From Rhodothermales bacterium (GTDB lineage Bacteria; Bacteroidota; Rhodothermia; Rhodothermales; UBA10348): 7,583 nt of DNA. The translations under genes were made by a program, and so were the position numbers. Of this stretch, positions 1-6,104 are shown one piece after another; within the stretch, counting starts at the first letter, position 1; each line of letters begins with the position of its first letter. The stretch covers positions 1-7,583 of the forward strand of contig JAURGV010000110.1 in the NCBI GenBank assembly GCA_030833605.1, given 5' to 3'. The notes below the pieces were generated by a model, which saw nothing but the letters and a program-made list of their open reading frames with translations, searched no databases and was not told the DNA's origin.

Positions 1-1464
1 CGACTGAATGGCTTCCGAAGCGTTAATGAGCCTTCCTATGCGCTTGGAGTCCTGGACGTTTTTCCCGGTCTGGTGTAAGATTTCGTACACTCGCTCTTCG
101 CTGATATCTGGGTCTAAGGCTCTCATGATTCCCACTAATCCAGAAACAACGGGTGTTGACATGGACGTTCCGCTCATTTCAACATAGCCACCGCCCGTTT
201 TAAGGGAAAGCACATTGACTCCTGGAGCCGTTATGGGACGGGCAAGTGAGGTATTCGTATTTGAAAACGAAGCTTTTCTGAGGTTTTCGTCCACAGCGGA
301 AACCACAATCACGCCTTCAACGCTGGACGGCATATGGTCTTTTGCGTCTTCATTCGCATTTCCTGCCGAAGCGATCACAATCACATGGCGTTTTCGAGCA
401 AACTGAATCGCATCTGAAATAACTTTGGGGGTTTCTGCCTTCGCGCCCAAGCTCATTGAAATCACGTCCACTTCGTCCCCAGTAGCATCAATGATGGCTT
501 GGGAGATCATTTCAATAGTGCCGGAGCCCATTTCATTGAGTGCCTGATATCCCAAGATGTCGATGTATTTTCCTTCCCAATTCAAGGACGCAATACCCAG
601 ACCATTGTTGGTAAACGCCCCTGCCAAACCGGCACAATGGGTACCGTGCCCATGAATGTCATTAATTGCAGGGCTGGATGAAAAGGTTTGAGAAACATCT
701 TCATGCGATGCGTCAACGCCGGTATCCAATATGGCAACTTTCGCTTTTTTAATGGGCGACATATTAGCCAATAGGGCGTGCGCTTCATGGCCGTGGATGG
801 CATCCAATGCCCACTGGTTACTCACGAGGGGGTCATTTTCTAGTACATTACCCGCGTCAATAGCCGTACTCAGCCCCGAACCAGGATCGGATAACGTAAC
901 GCTGAAGTTGACCTCAACATGGTCTACATTTTCCGTATCGCTTCGAAGTTGATCAATGAGTCTCGCGTCTGGTGTAGTCGCAAAATGGACCAAATAGACC
1001 TGGGCTAAATTTTCGTCGTCGGAAAGACTAATGGTAGGGAAGGCTTTTTCGACATCGACTTGATAGGAGCTGAATAGCTCGGACAGCTCTTCAATGGTGT
1101 CATCGGGACCTAATTCAACTAAGATGCTAGATGAGCCTTGGTACGCGGATGGAGCGGTTACTTGGAGAATGGCGTACAGCACTACGCCGATAGACAGCGC
1201 TCCGGCCCCCAAAAAGTAGAAAGAACGAGCACTTTTGGTTTCCTTCGATAAAAGTCCAGCGAGCAAAAAGAATCCAAGGCCCATTTCGATCCCAATCGCA
1301 GCGGTTGCCAACCAAACACTGGAGTAGTTAAGAACGTGCAGATATAAGCTAAAAGCGATCAGTACGAACCCCGATATCATGAAAAGGGGTGATCTTTTTT
1401 GAGGTCTCGCACCGAGGCCAATCAACAAAAAAGCGCCAAGTGTTACCATTCCGGAAAGAAGCAT
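1..1464 (-). CDS. Membrane-anchored subtilisin-like serine protease (peptidase S8), 3' end beyond window
   Basis: Serine endopeptidase of the subtilase family, 488 codons visible and open at the left edge. The catalytic domain (about residues 215-485) carries all active-site motifs: Asp247 in AILDTGVD, His273 in HGHGTHCAGLAG, oxyanion Asn369 in ASAGNANED and nucleophile Ser434 in SGTSMSTPVVSG. Residues 1-103 form four hydrophobic segments (about 1-19, 27-45, 50-72, 81-102). The loops ARPQKRSP and SKETKSAR are basic while the 46-50 loop is uncharged, so by the positive-inside rule the N terminus and the protease domain lie outside the cytoplasm. Residues 113-190 resemble a subtilase propeptide, which normally acts as folding helper and inhibitor. 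The visible end (GRLINASEAIQ) is typical of the last helix of the fold, so only the C terminus or an extra C-terminal domain is missing. The ATG at 1464 is the first in frame after a stop about 15 nt upstream; Met6 is an alternative. Substrate unknown. Confidence 0.93.
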   Translation of the reverse strand, partial: MLLSGMVTLGAFLLIGLGARPQKRSPLFMISGFVLIAFSLYLHVLNYSSVWLATAAIGIEMGLGFFLLAGLLSKETKSARSFYFLGAGALSIGVVLYAILQVTAPSAYQGSSSILVELGPDDTIEELSELFSSYQVDVEKAFPTISLSDDENLAQVYLVHFATTPDARLIDQLRSDTENVDHVEVNFSVTLSDPGSGLSTAIDAGNVLENDPLVSNQWALDAIHGHEAHALLANMSPIKKAKVAILDTGVDASHEDVSQTFSSSPAINDIHGHGTHCAGLAGAFTNNGLGIASLNWEGKYIDILGYQALNEMGSGTIEMISQAIIDATGDEVDVISMSLGAKAETPKVISDAIQFARKRHVIVIASAGNANEDAKDHMPSSVEGVIVVSAVDENLRKASFSNTNTSLARPITAPGVNVLSLKTGGGYVEMSGTSMSTPVVSGLVGIMRALDPDISEERVYEILHQTGKNVQDSKRIGRLINASEAIQS

Positions 1465-1468
1465 GGCA

Positions 1469-1699
1469 TTATCTGTTTATTGAATGAAAACGGGCATGTT
1501 TTCCCCACATGGTGGTACTAAACATAGTTACGAGCTCAATCTCGGCTTCGATGGGTAAGCCATCTTTTAAAAATTGGGAATCTAAGGGGGCGATGGGCAC
1601 ATATCGATTTCCTTCTGCGTCAATTACACCCCAAAAACCGCCTTCAAGCTCCACTCGAACAACGCGTCCACGAATTGAAAAAGGCTCAGAACTAGGCAT
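1469..1699 (-). CDS. Small conserved protein of unknown function (76 aa)
   Basis: A 76-residue soluble protein with no signal peptide or membrane segment, so presumably cytoplasmic. The pattern GRVVRVELEGGFWGVID, then NRYVPI, then a KDGLPIEAEIE segment and a C-terminal MWG motif with alternating hydrophobic residues suggests a small all-beta barrel (OB- or SH3-like). I recognise the pattern (EGGFWG/EGGFYG near the N terminus, MWG near the C terminus) as a recurring small hypothetical family in bacteria and archaea, from memory and with no assigned function. A good ribosome binding site precedes the ATG. Its TAA lies 4 nt before the start of the subtilase gene, so the two are very likely cotranscribed and perhaps translationally linked. 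Low-complexity or shadow origin is unlikely, because the reading matches a family-like pattern across its whole length. Function cannot be assigned. Confidence 0.8.
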   Translation of the reverse strand: MPSSEPFSIRGRVVRVELEGGFWGVIDAEGNRYVPIAPLDSQFLKDGLPIEAEIELVTMFSTTMWGKHARFHSINR

Positions 1700-1858
1700 T
1701 TAAGGGTCCTCTATCAAACAGGTACAGGTGAATTAAACCGCATATCTACGGCTACGGTCAGTCCTGTTTCGAGTTTCAAATTCCTCTGAAAACAAGTAGT
1801 GGTTTATTCGCTCTCAAGCTGCCAATTGCTTACTTTTTACTCCAACCAAGCAAGGACT
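1700..1858. promoter_or_regulatory. Divergent intergenic region between the 76-aa gene and dnaG
   Basis: This is the only divergent gap fully inside the window, so promoters for both the small gene/subtilase pair and the dnaG group must lie here or within the flanking genes. I could not find a clean match to either the sigma-70 -35/-10 pair or the Bacteroidota -33 TTTG / -7 TAnnTTTG pair in either direction. TACTTTTT at 1831-1838 resembles a Bacteroidota -7 element upstream of dnaG, but no partner sits at the right distance. A tandem CTACGG repeat occurs at 1746-1757. The role as a promoter region is inferred from gene orientation only. Confidence 0.4.
1707..1712 (-). promoter_or_regulatory. 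Ribosome binding site of the 76-aa gene
   Basis: On the minus strand AGAGGA stands 7 nt before the ATG at 1699, a normal Shine-Dalgarno spacing. It supports this ATG as the start and the reality of the small gene. Confidence 0.55.
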
Positions 1859-3748
1859 ATGAGCATCATTCCAGAACATTCTATTGAAGAGATCCGAAGC
1901 GTCACGGACATCATTGATGTGGTGGGGGAGTACGTCCAGCTCAAAAAAAGAAGCTCCAACTTTGTTGGTTTGTGCCCATTTCATAATGAAAAGACCCCTT
2001 CGTTCAACGTAAACCCTAGACTAGGCATCTTTAAATGCTTTGGATGTGGGGAAGGAGGAGACGTTTTTAGCTTTGTTTCGAGAATGGAATCGCTGAGCTT
2101 TCCCGATTCTGTTCGTGTTTTGGCCGAAAAAGCTGGTATTGTGCTTCCAGAAGACGAGGCTCCAGGCGAGGATGCCTCTGAAAGCGAATCGATTTACCAT
2201 GCCTTACGGTTTTCGGCTCGCTTTTTTCACGAGCAACTGGCTAAAGACGCCAATGCACAGATTGCTAGGGATTACCTCAAAAAAAGAGGGTTTTCGAAGG
2301 AGTCCATAAAGAAATTCGGAATCGGATATGCTCCGGATGAGTGGGACGCGCTTTTAAAAGAAGCCACATCGAGCCATGTCGCTGAGGAATTCCTAGAAAA
2401 AAGTGGAATGATCATTCCGCGCAAAGATGAAAGCGGGTTTTACGATCGCTACCGACATCGACTCATTTTCCCCATTTTCTCGCATGTTGGAAAGGTGGTT
2501 GGGTTTGGCGGTCGGATCCTCAATGAAGACGATCAGCCCAAGTACATTAACTCCCCGGAAACGAAGGTATACAGCAAAAGCAATATTTTGTACGGCCTGT
2601 ATCATTCAAAGAACGCTATACGGGGGAAAGAAGAAGCGATACTGGTGGAAGGCTACACCGATGTAGTCTCGTTGCACCAAGCCGGTGTGCAACATGTAGT
2701 TGCGTCTTCAGGCACGGCATTAACCAAAGATCAAATTCGGGCCTTATCCCGCTATGCCAAAACGATCATTTTATTATATGATGCAGATTCGGCTGGGCTT
2801 AGAGCGGCGCTTAGAGGAATTGATTTAATATTGGCCGAAGGCCTTATCCCGTATGCTGTTCGGCTTCCGGATGGGGAAGACCCCGATTCATACGTACAGA
2901 AAAATGGGGCAGCCACGTTTGAGTCCTTTCTTCGAGAGCACCGACAAAATTTTATTCAGTTTGTATTGGAGAACTCCAGAGCAGCGGGCAGTATGGACTC
3001 GCCCGAAGGAATTGCCTCGGTGCAGCGAACCATTATTCAATCGATTGGGAAAATTCCGGACGAATTGACCTTAGAAGCTTATATACGCGCCGCTGCAAAA
3101 AGTCTGGATATCCCGGACAATCAAATTCGATCTGTTTTAAAACGGGAAAACCAAAATACGCGGTCTTACCGTTCGGCCAACAGCAGGGATTCCGTTCGCG
3201 GACGGGGAAGTGCCGCCCATGAGGAAATGGAATCCTCTGAAAACCTTCCTGCCTTATTGCCCACCGTTCCAGCAGAGAAAAAACTGCTTCGACTCATGTT
3301 GGAGATTGGGCCATCTATGATTGAATTTGTAATGTCGCGGATGGCTCTTTCCGATTTTACGGCGGGCCCTTCACGCATGATGGCGGAGCAATTGGTCAAC
3401 CAATATCAATCGTCGACTTTTGTTCGATCTAGTTTTTTATCGGAAAAAGCTTCGTTGGAAGTGCGTCAACTCGCCACGGAAGTGATGACCTTAACCGACG
3501 AACCCTCTGAAAACTGGGGTAAAAAGCAGATTAACGTTCCAAAACTGGATGAAAACCCGCAAGAAGCGGCCAGTAGTGCGATGAAGTACTTGAAGAAATA
3601 CCGGCTTGAAGGTCAAATTGACCAGTTAAAACGCACTATCAAGGCTGATCTGGAAAGCGGAAAGGATGCAACCGAAAATCAAATTCGATTGACTCGATTG
3701 TTTGACATTCGAAAACAGCTTGGATCAGGAGATTTTTCAAATCGATAA
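1859..3748 (+). CDS. dnaG: DNA primase DnaG
   Basis: Synthesises the short RNA primers that start Okazaki fragments and the leading strand, acting with the replicative helicase DnaB at the fork. The 629 residues show the full bacterial layout. The N-terminal CHC2 zinc-binding domain has Cys39, His42, Cys60 and Cys63 in CPFHNEKTPSF and FKCFGCGEGGD. The central RNA polymerase core contains a TOPRIM fold, with Glu264 in LVEGYTDV and the metal-binding Asp308 and Asp310 in LLYDADSAG. A polar, Arg/Ser-rich linker spans about 430-455, followed by a helical C-terminal domain (about 455-629) expected to bind DnaB. Length is normal for the family. I chose the ATG at 1859 because the protein then begins MSIIPEHSIEEIRS, as DnaG proteins usually do; the reading frame continues upstream to a GTG at 1799, but those 20 residues do not look like DnaG. 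AAGGA lies just upstream of the ATG with short spacing. First gene of a probable three-gene unit. Confidence 0.98.
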   Translation: MSIIPEHSIEEIRSVTDIIDVVGEYVQLKKRSSNFVGLCPFHNEKTPSFNVNPRLGIFKCFGCGEGGDVFSFVSRMESLSFPDSVRVLAEKAGIVLPEDEAPGEDASESESIYHALRFSARFFHEQLAKDANAQIARDYLKKRGFSKESIKKFGIGYAPDEWDALLKEATSSHVAEEFLEKSGMIIPRKDESGFYDRYRHRLIFPIFSHVGKVVGFGGRILNEDDQPKYINSPETKVYSKSNILYGLYHSKNAIRGKEEAILVEGYTDVVSLHQAGVQHVVASSGTALTKDQIRALSRYAKTIILLYDADSAGLRAALRGIDLILAEGLIPYAVRLPDGEDPDSYVQKNGAATFESFLREHRQNFIQFVLENSRAAGSMDSPEGIASVQRTIIQSIGKIPDELTLEAYIRAAAKSLDIPDNQIRSVLKRENQNTRSYRSANSRDSVRGRGSAAHEEMESSENLPALLPTVPAEKKLLRLMLEIGPSMIEFVMSRMALSDFTAGPSRMMAEQLVNQYQSSTFVRSSFLSEKASLEVRQLATEVMTLTDEPSENWGKKQINVPKLDENPQEAASSAMKYLKKYRLEGQIDQLKRTIKADLESGKDATENQIRLTRLFDIRKQLGSGDFSNR

Positions 3749-3760
3749 GCCTTTTTAACC

Positions 3761-4297
3761 ATGGGAAACCACTTAGTAAGCGGACTACAACAGCTTGTGT
3801 TTAGTGAAATTAGGCAGGAAAATCACGTCGTGGGGCGTGTTGTTGGCCTCATTGAGAAACCTGGTCCAGGAATTCATGCGTCTCGTGATCAGATTCACGT
3901 CAAAGAAGGAATAGGCTGCAGTGGCGATCATCAAAAAAAGGACTTCTGGAAGGGAGAGCGCATTCCTGGACGTCAAATAACGATGTTTTCTTCGGAGGTC
4001 GCCCGCTTCTTAGGCGTTGATCCCGTGGTTGTTGGCGACAATATTGTGTCGGAAGGTATCGATTTGTCCAAACTAAACGCCGGCGAAAAGATTGCAATTG
4101 GGTCGGTGAAATTAACGAGATCTGAAAAAAATCATCGCCCCTGCGAGTTGTTTGCAGAGCGCGTATCCCAAGAAGCCAAAGAAGCCGTATTGGAGACCAA
4201 CATGAGAGGAGCGCTATTTTATGTGGAAACCTCCGGCACGATCCAAATGGGAGATTCCATTACTTTATTGTACGATGAAATCCCTATTATCCCTTAA
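3761..4297 (+). CDS. MOSC domain-containing protein
   Basis: A 178-residue soluble protein consisting of little more than one MOSC domain (named after the C-terminal domain of molybdenum cofactor sulfurase). Stand-alone MOSC proteins are thought to bind the molybdenum cofactor or carry sulfur; a few, such as YiiM, help reduce N-hydroxylated compounds. Visible motifs are GIGCSGDH at 50-57 (usually a GxxGDRH-type motif), VGDNIVSEGIDL at 92-103, the conserved cysteine Cys128 in HRPCE, and RGALFYVETSGTIQMGD at 149-165. The Arg expected after GD is replaced, so His57 follows the Asp directly. There is no signal peptide. It starts 12 nt after dnaG and is likely cotranscribed with it. No Shine-Dalgarno is evident, only a T-rich leader. 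No molybdenum cofactor enzyme or biosynthesis gene is in the window, so the partner is unknown. Confidence 0.85.
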   Translation: MGNHLVSGLQQLVFSEIRQENHVVGRVVGLIEKPGPGIHASRDQIHVKEGIGCSGDHQKKDFWKGERIPGRQITMFSSEVARFLGVDPVVVGDNIVSEGIDLSKLNAGEKIAIGSVKLTRSEKNHRPCELFAERVSQEAKEAVLETNMRGALFYVETSGTIQMGDSITLLYDEIPIIP

Positions 4298-4325
4298 ATA
4301 AGGGCGTAATTAGATCTTTTGAGCT

Positions 4326-4787
4326 ATGAAAAGTGTTATTGTTGCTGGATTGGTTTTTCTTTTTTCCGTGTCCCTTCTCAATGGATGTGCGGAAGATCCC
4401 GTTTTTACAACGGGGCAGGAGATCTTTAAACGCTATTGCGCTACGTGCCATCAACAGGACGGTAATGGATTAGAAGGAGCATTTCCTAGCTTGCACAATT
4501 CCGAATGGGTGCAAGGCGATAAAGGTAGACTGATCCGCTTGGCGCTTCGAGGCATGCAAGGCCCTATCGTAGTGCATGAGAAGCCCTTTAATAACGTAAT
4601 GACACCCCACGATTTTCTGGAAAACAACCAGATTGCCGCCGTGTTGACCTTTGTCCGGGATTCTTTTGGAAACGATGCCGATGCCGTTTCAGAGTCTGAG
4701 GTAGAACGCGTTAGAGCTTCCTTAACCAGCGACGAATTATTCGTGGCCTCGGAATTGGAAGGCTTACTCGGAATTCCTGAAGAGTAG
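4326..4787 (+). CDS. Monoheme cytochrome c lipoprotein
   Basis: A 153-residue electron carrier predicted to be exported and lipid-anchored. Residues 1-20 form a signal peptide ending in a lipobox, LLNG/Cys21, so the mature protein would be attached by lipidated Cys21 to the periplasmic face of a membrane. The heme c site is CATCH (Cys38, Cys41, His42) in a typical FKRYCATCHQQDGNG context, and Met92 in NNVMTPHDFL is the likely second axial ligand. The helix NQIAAVLTFVRDSFGN completes a class I cytochrome c fold by about residue 115. The remaining 38 residues are acidic, helical-looking and unassigned. It begins 28 nt after the MOSC gene on the same strand with no visible Shine-Dalgarno. Its redox partners are not in the window; small cytochromes of this kind commonly serve terminal oxidases or periplasmic dehydrogenases. 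Confidence 0.93.
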   Translation: MKSVIVAGLVFLFSVSLLNGCAEDPVFTTGQEIFKRYCATCHQQDGNGLEGAFPSLHNSEWVQGDKGRLIRLALRGMQGPIVVHEKPFNNVMTPHDFLENNQIAAVLTFVRDSFGNDADAVSESEVERVRASLTSDELFVASELEGLLGIPEE

Positions 4788-4827
4788 GCTTGCCCTTTAA
4801 GAAAGGTTGATCGCCCTAGAAGCGCTT

Positions 4828-4848
4828 TAAAAACAGGCTAAATGGCCT
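4828..4848 (-). terminator. Possible weak terminator after the CoA-transferase gene
   Basis: Read on the minus strand, AGGC-catttA-GCCT forms a 4-bp stem with a 6-nt loop, followed by GTTTTT. The stem starts inside the stop codon of the CoA-transferase gene. It is short, so it may be chance. The convergent gap it sits in (4788-4847) must end transcription from both sides. Confidence 0.25.
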
Positions 4849-6059
4849 CACTCAATGGCTTTATTCCGGGCTAGCTCGTTTATTTTTTGATCGGAGTACA
4901 GTAGCAAGTCGGCTAGAACGGATTTCGTAGAGGAAGCATATCGGGGTGGGGCACTTACGTGATCATTCAGCGAGCTCCCAATCCCTTGATCAAAATACGG
5001 CCAGGCAATGCATTCTCTAATGCCCCTTGATTGCTTGTCCCCATTTTGTAGCAAAACGTGCGCTGGTGTGTTTTCAAACACCTCATCCATTCGGTGCACG
5101 GCCCCCGATGGAATACCAACGCGTTCACAAGCTTCTAAAAACGGGAAGCGGTCTAATTCTGAAATGGCCTGTTGGAGGATGCCTTTGAGCACTTTCCGGT
5201 GAGTCACTCGATCGGCATTTTTTTCAAAACGGGGATCTGTGGACAGTCCAGGAAGGTGTAGCAACTCACACAACGAAGCGAATTGTTTATCCGTACCGAC
5301 GGCCAAAACTACGTTTCTGCCGTCTTTGCTTCGATACACTGATCCGTAGGGAGCGATATTGGGGTGTTCTGAACCCATTGGTGACGGGACCTGGCCTGCA
5401 ACCAATAAACTAGTCGCTTGATTGGTCAAAGCGCTTACCGCGGAATCAAATAAACTAACGGTAACCTGTGACCCTTCACCCGTCATTTGCTTTTTGATGA
5501 GCGCAATCAAAAGAGCCTGTTTTAGCTGGTGACCCGCTAAGATATCCATCAGTGGAACCGGCATTTTGGTCGGGTGCCAGTCGGGTGACTGTGGATCCCC
5601 GTTTATATAATAATACCCAGCTTCGGCTTGAATAATCGCATCGTACCCCGGTCGGTCCGACTCCGGGCTATAACCAACGATCGAACCTAGAATCACGCCC
5701 GGATTCAGTGCCTTAAAGGATTCGTAATCCGCTTTTAGCTTTCTAGCTGCTCGGGGGATGTAGTTACTAATAATGACATCCGACTTTCTAGCCAAATCGT
5801 GCATTACAGCCTGTCCATCGTCACTTTTTAGGTTGACAGCAACGGATTCTTTACCCCAATTGCACGAGTGGAAATAGGAGGACAAATCACCGGACGATTC
5901 ACCGGGTATTTTCCAAGTACGCGTCACATCTCCGCGCGTAGAGGGGTTTTCAAGTTTGATCACTCGAGCCCCAAGTTCGGCGAAAAACTGTCCAACGCTT
6001 GGTCCAGCGAGAACTCCAGCGAGTTCAAGAACGACGAGGTTAGAAAAAATGCCGCCCAT
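4848..6059 (-). CDS. CaiB/BaiF family III CoA-transferase
   Basis: Transfers coenzyme A between carboxylic acids through an aspartyl-CoA thioester; family members include formyl-CoA:oxalate transferase, L-carnitine CoA-transferase CaiB and succinyl-CoA-dependent enzymes for mesaconate, citramalate or glutarate. The 403 residues match the usual length of about 400. The N-terminal part reads LVVLELAGVLAGPSVGQFFAELGARVIKLENP (residues 8-39), the standard Rossmann-like opening. RPGYDAIIQAEAG at 136-148 is the conserved family stretch, and Asp172 in PVPLMDILAGH is the expected catalytic aspartate. VTVSLFDSA near residue 200 is also typical. There is no signal peptide, so it is cytoplasmic. The start at 6059 has AAAAGGAG 10 nt upstream. 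It follows fumC by 45 nt on the same strand, with no terminator visible between them. Substrates cannot be read from sequence; the fumarase neighbour suggests a dicarboxylate or succinyl-CoA link. Alpha-methylacyl-CoA racemases share this fold and are an alternative. Confidence 0.92.
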   Translation of the reverse strand: MGGIFSNLVVLELAGVLAGPSVGQFFAELGARVIKLENPSTRGDVTRTWKIPGESSGDLSSYFHSCNWGKESVAVNLKSDDGQAVMHDLARKSDVIISNYIPRAARKLKADYESFKALNPGVILGSIVGYSPESDRPGYDAIIQAEAGYYYINGDPQSPDWHPTKMPVPLMDILAGHQLKQALLIALIKKQMTGEGSQVTVSLFDSAVSALTNQATSLLVAGQVPSPMGSEHPNIAPYGSVYRSKDGRNVVLAVGTDKQFASLCELLHLPGLSTDPRFEKNADRVTHRKVLKGILQQAISELDRFPFLEACERVGIPSGAVHRMDEVFENTPAHVLLQNGDKQSRGIRECIAWPYFDQGIGSSLNDHVSAPPRYASSTKSVLADLLLYSDQKINELARNKAIE

Positions 6060-6069
6060 GGAATAAATG

Positions 6070-6077
6070 CTCCTTTT
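6070..6077 (-). promoter_or_regulatory. Ribosome binding site of the CoA-transferase gene
   Basis: On the minus strand AAAAGGAG ends 10 nt before the ATG at 6059. It is the strongest Shine-Dalgarno in the window and fixes the start of the CoA-transferase in the short gap after fumC. Confidence 0.55.
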
Positions 6078-6104
6078 AAGTTCTGTTTTCCTGAATGAGT
6101 CCGT

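Noticed and set aside
215..952. Short plus-strand and alternative-frame minus open frames within the subtilase (also 1127-1315)
   Set aside because: They lie wholly under the subtilase catalytic and membrane domains, whose motifs prove the other frame.
1467..1471. TAATG stop/start overlap after the 76-aa gene
   Set aside because: The ATG in this overlap is out of frame with the subtilase; the in-frame ATG lies at 1464-1462.
1746..1757. Tandem CTACGG CTACGG in the divergent intergenic region
   Set aside because: Two copies of a 6-mer are expected by chance at this scale, and nothing ties them to an operator.
1799..1858. Twenty-residue N-terminal extension of DnaG from a GTG codon
   Set aside because: The ATG at 1859 yields the standard DnaG N terminus, correctly placed before the zinc-binding motif; the extension has no resemblance to the family.
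4794..4806. Perfect hairpin CCTTT-AAG-AAAGG downstream of the cytochrome gene
   Set aside because: The stem is A/T-rich, the loop is only three bases and no T tract follows, so it is not a credible intrinsic terminator for the plus-strand genes.
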